Below the pieces are notes generated by a model. That model ran no database searches and had not been told where the DNA came from. It worked only from the letters and a program-made list of their open reading frames with translations. A stretch of DNA of 64,000 nt from Zygnema cylindricum (taxonomy: Eukaryota; Streptophyta; Zygnematophyceae; Zygnematales; Zygnemataceae). Each line of letters opens with the position of its first letter. Positions within the stretch are counted from its first letter, which is position 1. The position numbers and the translations under genes were made by a program. The stretch covers positions 177,297 to 241,296 of the forward strand of contig JBBHKE010000026.1 in NCBI GenBank assembly GCA_037447655.1, written 5' to 3'. Positions 10,716 through 20,902 of the stretch are shown one piece after another.

Positions 10716-13700
10716 ACAACACAGTTGTCTCTGCCTGTAGTTATCGACTGACCCACTTTGAAAATCAGTCTTCTCTCCCACGCCTTCTTAAAAAGAGCCA
10801 AAATTTCCTCTCCTACCGGAGTATGCGGCAAAAACGCTCTCCTAACAGTTCCCCTGTAAGGAGTTCCAGGATTCGGATGTTCTGGTCCCTGCTTAACAAA
10901 ACATGTTATTCGCACTGTTATTCATAAAAAAACATAGTACTTTTATTCACAAAAAATGTTATTCAAAAAAACAAGGTACTTTTATTCACAAAGAATGTTG
11001 TTCATACTTTTCTTCACAAAAAAACATGTTACTCTTATTTACAAAGAATGTTGTCGTACTTTTTCTCACAAAGTAAAACATGTTATCCACAATGTTATTC
11101 ATACTTGTTTTCACAAATAAAACATGTTAATCCTATGTCTTTATTCACAAAAAACATCTTATTCCTACTTTATTGACAGAGAAAATCTTATTCCTGCTTC
11201 TATTCACAAAAAAACACGTTGTTCCTACTTTGAATTTATAAAAACCAACTGTTACATTTACTCACAAAGAAACTATTCTTTTTGCTTAAATCTTAAAAAC
11301 GTTAAAACTAACCAGATTTCATATCAAAAACATTTCCTCCTTTAATCACCATTAGCCATCAATGGCTGTCCAATATTGTTAATCCAACAACACTTAGAAA
11401 CAGAAAAAAACTCAAGTGCAATTTGTTCGTAGGTTCCTAACTATGCTCAAATTCAACAACACGTCACCCACTAAAAACAAAGAAAACAAAAGAAAACAAT
11501 AGAAAAATTGAATCAAAATTTGTGGGTTATTCCTAGTCATACCTGAATCCCGCTTGGGAGCTCGTAAAAAATCTCAATCACACCGGTATTCGGAAATCCC
11601 TCCAGATTCCATATTTTGGGATCATATTTACGATAAAAAACGGTCATAGACGTTCCATGGACCGGCTGAGTTCCCGTAATTCGACCATAATGGCGAATAC
11701 ATTCGGGACAAGAGGGTCTTCTTGAAAACCATTCTTGAATACAAGTTAAATGAAATAAGTGAGGACATTCGGACAATCGAATTACTTCTTCTAAATTGCC
11801 TCCTCCTTCTCCACTATTTAAGGCACAACAACAAACGGCACATTCCTGGGTTCCTGGAGGAGGAGATATATTGACAAAAGTAGTGCTTGGATCATAAGAA
11901 AGAGTTCCCCCTTGATTTCCACCTTGAGTTCCTCCCCCTTGAGTTCCTGCCCCTCCTCCCCCTTGAGTTCCTCCCCCTCCTCCCCCTTGAGCTCCTCCCC
12001 CTTGAGGGAAAGGAGTGTGACTGGGTCCTGTGGAACTACTTGGGAGACTCTGTACTGGAGGTTGAGAGAGAAACGGAGAAGGAGACGGAGAAGGAGAAGG
12101 AGAAGGAGACGAAAAAGGCGAAGGACTAGTGATAAGATTGCCTCTGACGGCAGGAGGACCAAATCTTCGTCTCACACCTCTCAAATATCCACTCGATCGA
12201 TTGATTTGTATCCCATCCGAGGCAAAAACCACAGTTACAATCGAACTTCCTAAGGTAAGAGAAACGGCCGCGAGTCCCCGAGGTACATTATTTGTTTTCG
12301 AAGACTCGGCTAAAAGATACATTTGGTCAAGATAGGAACAGACGTCAGGAGGATGTTCTTGCCAAACTCCAACATCCTCAACAAAAAATTTCCAGCTTCC
12401 ATGAACACGATTTGATGTGCTCGAGGGAGGATCGTAGCTCATATGTCTGCAAATGCCAATGTCAGGATGCATCTGCAAAAACATAAACGGGAAAAAAAAA
12501 CAAAAACAATTTAAAGAAAGCAAAAAGGGAAGAAAAAAAAGAAAAAGTCAAGAAAAAGACAAAAAAAGGAAGAAAAAATACAACTAGTGAATAACAGTTC
12601 ACGCATATCTGCATATATGCCTGCATTTGCCAATGTCAGGATGCATCTGCAAAAACAAAAATGGAAGAAAAAAACAAAAACAATTGAAAAAAGAAAAAAT
12701 AGAAGTAGCCGGGGAAAAGACAGAAAAAACGAAAAATACAAAGGAAACAATCGAGAAAAATAAAGGAAGAACGGAAGAAAAAAATGAAACAGTCAAGAAA
12801 AAGGTTAAAAACGGAAGAAAAAACAAAATAATTGAAAAAAAGTTCACATATATCTGCATAAATGTCTGCATTTGCCAAAGTCAGGATGCATCTGCAAAAA
12901 GAAAGAAAATAAAAACCAAAATGGAAACAATTGGAAAAAAGACAGAAAAAACAATTGAAAAACGGACAACAAAACGAAAACAATTGAGAAAAAGACAGGA
13001 GAAAATTCAACATTTGGGAAAAAGCTCGGTTAAATGCAACGGCAAACAAGAAAACACGGAGATGATTGAGAAAACATGCAGAAACTTGCAACGGGCGAAA
13101 AAAAAAAACCCGGAAAAAGCTAAGAATGTTCAGCAACTTGTAATAGCATAAAACAAACGGAAACTCACAATCCAAAAAACGAAAAGAAACAGCTAGAGAC
13201 GGTCATTAACTTGCTAACTGCCAAAAAAAAAAAAACAGAAACAATTAAAAACATTTCCGTTACTTGGAAAAACAGCTATAAAAGAAAGTTCAGACACTTG
13301 CAACGGCACAAAATAAACAGAAACAAAGAAAGACATTCAGAAACTTGCAAGGGCATAAAAAAAAAAAAACAAAGATACAACTAAGAATGTTCAGTAACTC
13401 GCTTCACAAAAAAAATAAAAAAAGAGATGTTCACCGACTTTCAGCTAAAAAAATAACAAACAGAAAAAACTAAAGACGTTTAGTTACTGCAAAGAAAAAA
13501 ACACCAGAAACAGCTATAGACATTCCGTACAAGAATGCTCAGAAACTAGTAACGGCACAAGACAAAGAACAACAAATAAAGACATTCAGCAACTTAGGAG
13601 GACATAAAAATAAATAAACAGCAAAGAATTTTAGGTAACTGCATACCGTCACTAACTCAAGTCCAAGATCACAATCACACGTCAAAAAATTTCAAGTACA

Positions 13701-14098
13701 AGAAAAATGAAAAAAAAAAAAAAAAAAAAATGAAATTGAAATTGAAATTTTCTTGTTTCAAGAAGTCGTCAATTTGGATAAATTCTTCAAACAATTTTTC
13801 AAGTGCATAAATTCAAATTGAACTTTGATGTTTCAAGTCCTAGAAACGCCACACTAAAATACATAGTTTGACAACTGTGCAAAAAGTCCGACATAAACTA
13901 GCAGAAATGTGACAACTGTCACATTTTCACAGATTGATGAGAATTATGTGACCAATGTCACATTTAGCTCGACGTTCATAAAAAAGACTATCCTTGTCAT
14001 TTAATGAATATATTTACTGACTACCAATATCATGTAATGAATACATTAACGATAATTGTGTAATCCTATATGCATATATAATTATACATACATACAGC

Positions 14099-14136
<38 letters not shown>

Positions 14137-14316
14137 AACCTGTACGGAAACTTGTGAACTGAAGAGAATCGAGTGTGACGGCAAACCACTGTGTGTCACG
14201 CCGACAAGAACAGACGACAATCCAGTCACCCATGCCTGCTCGATGACGTCACACACGTGTGGAGCGAATTCAGACCAAAAATTATTGTCGTCCATCCACT
14301 CCCATACGGCAGCCAT
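9135..14316 (-). CDS. DTX-like: Deltex-like E3 ubiquitin ligase (WWE-WWE-RING-DTC), complete
   Basis: Five exons on the minus strand: 14316-14140, 12472-11543, 10888-10716, 10280-10223 and 9194-9135 (stop TAA). They total 1398 bp (465 aa) with all phases matching. Residues 1-75 form a first WWE domain (VWEWMDDNNFWSEFAPHVCD). Residues 84-162 form a second (GSWKFFVEDVGVWQ to INRSSGYLRGVRRR). Residues 163-268 are a Ser/Pro then Gly/Gln-rich linker. A C3H2C3 RING follows (C270, C273, C295, H297, H300, C303, C314, C317). The Deltex C-terminal domain holds YGRITGTQP, the exon 2/3 junction GIQ/GPEHPNPG, KKAWERRLIFKVG, VVWGGIHHKT and GYPDETYF. In known family members WWE domains bind ADP-ribose-type ligands and RING-DTC ubiquitinates, with ADP-ribose-linked activity. 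The same role here is inferred. The architecture matches animal DTX1/2/4, which is surprising next to plant-like genes. Confidence 0.9.
10300..10714. repeat. Purine-rich tract and (GA)n microsatellite in Deltex-like intron 3
   Basis: A GGGGGAAAG-rich stretch (10300-10405) is followed by a 28-bp unit (GGAAAAAGAGATAGAGAGAA, then GTTTAAAT) repeated about 2.5 times at 10418-10480. A long (GA)n tract then runs to 10710. On the sense (minus) strand it is (CT)n immediately after the exon 3 donor GTAAGT. The ORFs across it are repeat artefacts. Confidence 0.85.
10890..11330. repeat. Degenerate ~32-bp minisatellite in Deltex-like intron 2
   Basis: Roughly a dozen imperfect units combine AACATGTTATTC and TACTTTTATTCACAAA strings. 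They begin directly next to the exon 3 acceptor and fade towards 11330. Confidence 0.65.
12433..12905 (-). repeat. Three tandem copies of the Deltex-like exon 2 acceptor and exon start
   Basis: On the plus strand, GCCAATGTCAGGATGCATCT followed by GCAAAAA occurs at about 12453-12480 (true exon edge), again at 12628-12655, and as GCCAAAGTCAGGATGCATCT at 12872-12891. Each copy, read on the minus strand, keeps a T-rich tract, a TGCAG acceptor and codons for MHPDIG. Copies 2 and 3 are followed by short frames that stop quickly, so only the copy next to the WWE2 coding sequence is a productive exon. Spacing is about 175 and 245 bp. Confidence 0.85.
13060..13660. repeat. Degenerate minisatellite with TTCAGAAACTTGCAACGGCA core
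   Basis: About ten decayed units of 45-70 bp (for example near 13080, 13130, 13205, 13290, 13340, 13390, 13540 and 13585) share a TTCAG-AACTTGCAACGGCA-like core separated by A-rich, CAGAAACA-like sequence. It lies in intron 1 of the Deltex-like gene. Confidence 0.55.
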
Positions 14317-16591
14317 GGCTGCCTACCAGCTGGAAGATGAAGGAGGAACAAACGCTTCTCTGCAGCTTCGTTTCAAAGTACCAAACTTCAAAGTTTCCTA
14401 GTTATGAAATCAAACCTTGGAATCATTTTAATATTTTATTATTTTAAACTTTTTAAACGGGGATTTTTTCAGCGTGCTGTAAGGTACAGTATGCATCTAT
14501 ATATGGTAACAATATCTTATATATAGATAGATAAATTTATATGGTACACCGGCCACTACTACAGAAACAGTATACCGCAGATTGTTATTAGGGCTGATTA
14601 GAAAATAATTGACCAAATCATAGATTAGTGTTTATAGACCTATAGGACTATTTAAGCAAGTGGCCTGAATATAGCCACGTCAGATATTTTTATTTAGTGT
14701 AGCTAATTGTAATATCGATGGGAGGGTGTACTGTAGGAGAGTGAGTGATTACTGATTAGTGATTAGCAACGTACGCACTATATCAAATTAAGCTATGTTA
14801 ATTGTTAAATTATATTAATTTACATGGTTTATTCTGAACCACTTAAATGACTTAATTATATAGTGTAACATGGGGAATACGTATGAAATCCGTATATCGT
14901 GCGGACACATAATAAAAATCGCGCGACCGCACGCAATTTCAGGACCCGAAATCTCATGAAACTTCCGCACGCCGTGGAGATAGCGTGGACTTCACGCTTT
15001 CCCTGGACAGAAAGTACAGGACTGTAGGGGCGTACGGAACTCATGACGAGCCGATAACCGTTGCTAGGGGACCGTCCTAAACCAAGCCAAACCGAGTGTC
15101 GTACGAGGGCGAGCTTCCTAACCTGTCAGAACGAGGACCTCGTGTGCAAATAGCCAAATACAACTAAAGCTTACAAAAGTAGATGGAGTACCCCAGGTTC
15201 CATTTTACGTCACTTAGCTAGTCAGAGGGTGCCAAGTGTACTTCTTTGCGAAGCGTACCGCACGTGCTGCACGTTTCTAACAGAATAGATATTGGGTTCA
15301 GCACGAAAAGTGCCGTATGCTCTCTCCATCTTATGGTGAGTCTCATCAAACTTCAAAGGGAGTACAGTACACTATTTCATCAATTCTTTCCACTAAATCC
15401 TGATTTTTCGTACGAAGCATCCTCACACTTACAAGGCTTGCAATTGTGTGACCTAGTGGGTCCCGAGTTGGGTTCAGTATTTATTTAAATAGTAATGTAA
15501 GCTCTTCTATGATAGAGCAATTCATATGGCATTTAATGCCATTTTGACCCGCAACTGTTGTTAGTTCGCGATTGAGTCTGGGAAGAATGTGAGGCAGACT
15601 TTATAGTTGTCTTTCTCAGTATGTCTTTCAATTTGAATTAAAGCCAGCTCATCCGTAGAACAGATTATGATTTTAGAAGGTGTGGTGTGTTTCACCCAGG
15701 AAACTTTGCTTTTGAGAATCCAGTATGGGGTGCTCTGTTCAATTCAAGTCGGCCATGATACAAGATAATGCCTTTTCGACTTTTACATTGGTTTTACAAT
15801 ATCATCGCCAATATAACAATCCCTATTGTAGCTCATAACCACCATTGTCTTCATAGACATTGTTTTCTAGGTCATCATCATCATTGTTATCATCACCGCC
15901 ATTAAAGTAATTGTCCAAAATTTTAACTAGAAAGTTATCTGATCAAACTTCACAAATTGCTTCTCTACAGTCCACAGCTTAAGTACTTCAACAACCTCAA
16001 TTTGAATGACACGGACACAGAGGTCAAACAAGATTTCAACTGCACGTATTGAATCTTAGTTTAAAGTAACATCTGCAATCCATCAGAGAATCTAGTGAAA
16101 AATCCATCTGCAGGAATCTGTGAAAAAGTAGTAACTGGCATTGCGTGAGAGTTACAGGCAGTATAAGAGATCCTATACATCATGCATCCCACAGCAGCAT
16201 GTTGGCCCTAGGACCCTAATTGACATTTCTACAAGCACTCTCTTAAAACTTGTCCAATTCGTCGCAGAATATCATAATTAGCCTAAAAAGAACCCAGACA
16301 TTAAAGAACTTAGTCACAGAAATTGAAATTGTCCACAAAAGTTGCAAAGGTCTTTATTGTGTGGCTTCGAGTGAAGCATCCTCCAGTTTGCCTCTGCATT
16401 AGACTTCGAAACAAGCTCTATTGTAGGGTATCCATTTTGCCCCATCAAGCAGCTGGCAGACATATGCAGGAAGTGAACCTTATGGCATTATGTAAGATTA
16501 AGTAGCAATAACCTTGATCGTTTTAGTTCCTTCACTGATATGAGCACACTAAGCATACATAAAGCCACAGCTGCAAGTACTAATAAAATAG
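14317..16591. other. Intergenic stretch, no gene recognised
   Basis: This lies between the 5' end of the Deltex-like gene and the 3' end of the coiled-coil gene, both on the minus strand, so it should include the Deltex-like promoter. I saw only short ORFs without domains and no clear repeat. Confidence 0.5.
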
Positions 16592-18798
16592 CTACTCCTC
16601 GGGTTCATCTTCAGAGGCACTATCTCCGAAAAATGAGCCGAGTGTCTTACGCAGATAATCGATTGATTTTTCCTGCATTAGCCAAAAAAAAGGTGATCAG
16701 TCTTTACTCCTGTTAAAGTCCGCAAGACATTGCTGGCCAAAAAATGCAATTCTGCCTTCGTTATTATAAAAGGTTCCTAGTTGATGCCTACATGAGCTAC
16801 CAAAGTTTCTCGGTTTGACCTTTATGTGGCATTATTTGGCAACAGTATCAAAAAACACCTTTAAATTGCAATTTTTACAACTGTGCTTGTTCATTTTTAC
16901 ATCAGATTTAACAGCACTTCACGTGGACAATTGGAAACTTTTTCACCCTAACAGAGGCATCTACATCAAGATAATTATTAGACAGCGAGTATTCAGTTGG
17001 CATAGTCTCAATGTATATTCAAGATAATCAATTTGCAAATGCGGCCCACCAGTGCCGCAAAAAGCTAATATTTTTTTTACTAGATTATAAAGAAATATCA
17101 GTTCTATCGTGTGACACCAGCAAAGAACAATGTTCTCACCTCCTGCTTTCTCTTCTTCAATGACGACTCGGCGTCAGCAATTTTTTGTGAAGTGATCTTG
17201 TTCAAGTCTTCCAGAAGTGATTTATCTTTTTTCCCTGCATGTCATACATACGCAAAAATACATGGGGCTTAAGAGCTTATGTACATTGTTGTGAAGGGAG
17301 TTAATGCATCCTAAAGGCAAAGATCTGCAAAGTAACTCCGTTGCATGAGTTTCTCAAAAGGGCAGTTACATTTACGTTAGCTGTCACATTTACACTTTTG
17401 AATGAAAATAATTAAGAAACAAGAGAATACGTACTCTGCTGGTCAAGTTTTAAAATCAGTTTCTCCTTCTGCTCTTCATACTTGTTGTAGAGATCTGCAA
17501 CAGAGCAATCAGTGAACATAATGGTGATTTTGGAGGTCAGGGGAGAAATCTGCTTGACAATGACTTACAGAAAATTAGGAGGATTTTGAAGGAAGCGGCA
17601 TGCTTACCCTCACACGCTTCCATATGGACCTTCATATCTGCTGTAAACTTTTCATGTAATACTTGGAACTTGAGCATCTCGTTTTTCATGGCCCCTTCAG
17701 TATCCTTGCATATTTTGGAGATTGCTCTGAGTGAGGTTTGCCTGAAATAAAAATTTACCAATTAGCGACAACTTGATAAAAATATGTAGAACTGAAGAGT
17801 TAGGTGACAACCAACACAACTGACTAAATGTGAAAAGCTGTGACATACACTAGGCTGCAGAAAAAGAACACACAATACTCCAAGAATCGGCTCATTCAGC
17901 AGATTTGCAACAGCAACTGATCACATACCGTTCCTTATCAGCTTTATTTTTCGCTTCATCCAGAATATCCTTCAACTCGCTGTTTAAACTGCATGTAAGA
18001 AAAAACATTTTTCAATATCACCAGCAGTTCGATTGTCAAATATTGCTCAAGAACACTTGTAGCAGATTTGCGTACGTAGAAAAATAACTAATTTTGCTAC
18101 TATAACTCAAGGAATGTAAAGTACACCAATAAACGAGACAAAGATGTGAATAAAATACATAGCTGCAACAGCCTATAAGCATAACGAGGGATGTCATTGC
18201 AACAGCCTATATGCATAACGAGGAATGTTTCATTATGTTACTTGCCTGGAAATAATTGTCTCATTCTTGTGCTTAACATCTGTTGTAGCTTTATCCTTGA
18301 ATTTACTTATTGCCGAAATAATGCCCTTGATATCCCTGTCATATACAAACAGAATCAGGAATCGTGAGGTAGCAAAATACGGATTGCTATGTACACTCAT
18401 GCCAAAGTCGAAGTCAGCAGCCAATGCAGAATATCCTCGGGATGCAGAGTTGTAAAGGAATTGCATGCAGCTCATCATCAAATAACGAACAAAAGAGAAT
18501 TTCACGGTTCATGAATTGCAGAAATTGACCACCAATGAAATAATAATACTTTCAAAACAGCGAATCAACACATCCGCAAATCCGACCAACGCTTTCCACT
18601 TGAAGCACCAACTGGATGATATTGCGAATAGACAAACACATTAACACCAAGATGCAGCATCTTTCGTGCATTCTTTATAGTTGTTTCTGTGGAATACTTT
18701 GAAAAATCAAGGTCTTCTTCGTCATCCTCTAATTTAGCTGCCTTAGCAGGCACCTCATCTCCAAGTTTAACCTTCTTGTTAACTTGTGAAGTAGACAT
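16592..18798 (-). CDS. Small coiled-coil protein, seven exons; possible SYCP3/Cor1-like family
   Basis: Exons on the minus strand: 18798-18572, 18335-18246, 17988-17929, 17741-17608, 17494-17435, 17234-17140 and 16672-16592 (stop TAG). The total is 747 bp (248 aa) with all phases matching. The first-exon donor (AT/GTGTTG) is weak and is the least certain boundary. The exon 2 end uses AG/GCAAGT, a GC donor demanded by phase. The N-terminus is charged (KLEDDEEDLDFSKYS). From about residue 77 the protein is almost wholly helical and heptad-like (KFKDKATTDVKHKNE, LNSELKDILDEAKNKADKE, LYNKYEEQKEKLILKLDQQ). It ends in YLRKTLGSFFGD and an acidic tail. Length, coiled-coil content and the RK-L-S-F ending resemble SYCP3, but this is a weak likeness judged by eye. 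An unrelated nuclear coiled-coil protein is equally possible. Its introns are short and unusually free of microsatellites compared with its neighbours. Confidence 0.75.
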
Positions 18799-19481
18799 CG
18801 CCTTTGTTATAGAATCAACACACTAAACTATTTAGTTTCCAGCAAAAAGAAACCGCCTTCGAACTTTCGTTTTCAAACTGTACGAATTTCCTAACTTGAA
18901 AGCTAGCAGCTATTACTTATCCAAAAAAGTTCAAACCAAAGGTCAGGCTAATCCAAAAAAAAACAATGGTCTTAAGTAAACAATATGAAAAAAAACCAAA
19001 TGCCATCAGGAATTAAAATTCATGAACCTATACCGATGAAGACATGATTGATGATTAACTGCAATTTTGACTGAAAATTTATCTCCAGGAACTACAACGC
19101 ACTCATCAACTTTGACATGGCACACTTAGCAATGCTTAATCTCAGGAGCAGGTGCTCTGATACTGCGGACTTCTTGCAGAGCTTCCTCTACGTAGCAAGC
19201 GGATCTGAGAACTGGGACGTGTAACTAAATCCTTCGAAAATTTAAGCTGAAGAACGGCGGGCAAATGACCAGATAGTGCACCAATTTGAATTCAATGTAA
19301 AAAAATCAGCTTTCATATTTAAAAATTTGAGGAGATACAGTAAATTACATACGGACGCTTTACAGAAAACTTTTCCGTTCCTCAACAAGCGGTCAGTCAC
19401 ATGTGAACACTGAGACATCAACAATTTAAAAGTGCGTACGGTACGGACTGGTAACTGTACCTCACAATTCCCAGCTTTTCA
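18799..19481. other. 5' flank of the coiled-coil gene, nothing recognised
   Basis: This probably contains its promoter and 5' UTR. No coding signal or repeat was identified before the transposon at 19490. Confidence 0.4.
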
Positions 19482-19489
19482 ACTGTAAC

Positions 19490-20412
19490 CAGAGGTCGCA
19501 AACGGTCAGCCGAAACCGTGACCGACCGTTAACCGACCGCCCGCGCCGGATCCGGAACGGATTCGGTTGCCAAATTTTGGGGGTCGGGCGGTTACGGTCG
19601 GTTGATTCACCAGGAAAAAAAAAACGGTCGGTTACGGTCGGTCAACCAAAAAACCAAAAAAAATGAAAATTTTGTATTGTCCCTAACTCCCTATAATCCA
19701 ACATTCTTGTACTTTGTACTCTTTGGCATCGTGGAAGTACGTGACATCATGATTAGCGTCGTAAATCTGACACGGTACTGTAGTAAGCTATTTATTTCGC
19801 AAATCAAAGCGAACGCGACAAAGCGTCGCAAATCTGACACGGTAGTACACTATTCATTTCGAAAATCTTAGGGAACGCGACAAAGCGTCGCAAATCTGAC
19901 ACGGTAGTACAATATTCATTTCGCAAATCTTAGTCTGACACGGTAGTACACTATTCATTTCGAAAATCTTAGGGAACGCGACAAAGCGTCGCAAATCTGA
20001 CACGGTAGTACAATATTCATTTCGCAAATCTTAGGCAACGCGACAAAGCGTCGCAAATCTGACACAGTAATACACTATTCATTTCGCAAATCTTAGCGAA
20101 CGCGACAAAGCGTCGCAATCTGACACGGTAGTAACACTATTCATTTCGCAAAACCTTAGGGTACGCGACAAATCGTAATTATTGGCTTATTCCATCGTAC
20201 ATTGATTAATTTTGTACTTTTTCGGTTACGGGCGGGCACGGTTAGTCGCGAAAAATCAAGATTCGGTTAATTTTTTTTTCGTAAACGACGGTCGGTTAAC
20301 GGTTAACAATTTTGGAGCGTGACAAAACTCGGTCGGGCGTCGGTTACTCAGATTTTGAAAAAAAAAAACGGTCGGCTTCGGGTATGAAAATTTTTGACTT
20401 TTGCGACCTCTG
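19490..20412. mobile_element. hAT-like non-autonomous element with 8-bp target-site duplication
   Basis: Terminal inverted repeats CAGAGGTCGCAAA (19490) and TTTGCGACCTCTG (ending 20412) are flanked by identical 8-bp copies of ACTGTAAC at 19482-19489 and 20413-20420. CAG-type ends with 8-bp duplications are typical of hAT transposons. Subterminal regions carry many CGGTCGG/CCGACCG strings, plausible transposase-binding sites. There is no transposase ORF; the interior is a minisatellite. Confidence 0.85.
19755..20175. repeat. ~62-bp minisatellite inside the hAT-like element
   Basis: About seven copies of a unit beginning AACGCGACAAAGCGTCGCAA and continuing through CTGACACGGTAGTACA and ATTCATTTCGCAAATC. 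One copy near 19925 is truncated and lacks the GCGACAAAGCGTCGC half. The units themselves contain the short inverted repeat GCGAC/GTCGC. Confidence 0.85.
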
Positions 20413-20460
20413 ACTGTAACCTACTTAATTCGTACAGTATCGTATCGAGAAGGTAAACTA

Positions 20461-20685
20461 CACTGTGTATCGCTATCAATGCTATTGTTTTTTTTCGCCA
20501 CTTATTACATCTTTTCCCCGTAGTCCCGTACACAATTGTCCGATTTTTGATTGGAGATCAGCAATCGAAAGGTGAAAATCTTGCCTTTCAATATCAACCG
20601 TCAGATTACTAATCTCACAAGTGTGTACAGAGAACAGATGTTTGAAGAACCAAAAATATATCAGCACTAATATCGATACACGGTG
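20461..20685. mobile_element. Foldback MITE, TA target site (family I)
   Basis: This is a near-full-length inverted repeat of about 225 bp flanked by TA. The left arm reads CACTGTGTATCGCTAT...TTCGCCACTTATTACATC and CCGTACAC. The right arm is its complement, ending ATCGATACACGGTG. Related copies occur at 28338, 31809, 54737, 26802 and 22340. TA duplication points to a Tc1/mariner-type transposase acting in trans. Confidence 0.75.
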
Positions 20686-20687
20686 TA

Positions 20688-20902
20688 CACCGCGAGTCCG
20701 CGAATCGCTATTAGCGTTAACAAATATTTAGTGTTAAAAAACAATTAGTGTGATTAACGCTAATTGAGATTTGGGGATTTTCAAGGAAATCAGTCACTCT
20801 AATTTTTTTTTTAGGGTTCTTTTAATCACTCTATTTAAGAATTTGGGTAAAGATTTAGGGGCGCCGAATTAGCGTGATTAAGGCTAATAGCGATTCGCGG
20901 TG
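20688..20902. mobile_element. MITE, TA target site (family II), abutting the family I copy
   Basis: The ends are CACCGCGAGTCCGCGAATCG (left, with a small internal duplication) and GCTAATAGCGATTCGCGGTG (right). It begins directly after the TA that ends the neighbouring family I element, so the two share one TA. Confidence 0.65.

Noticed and set aside
10419-10781. Long Glu/Arg- and Ser/Leu-repeat ORFs on both strands
   Set aside because: They are translations of a (GA)n/(CT)n microsatellite; the same holds for 25534-26120 and 1764-2229.
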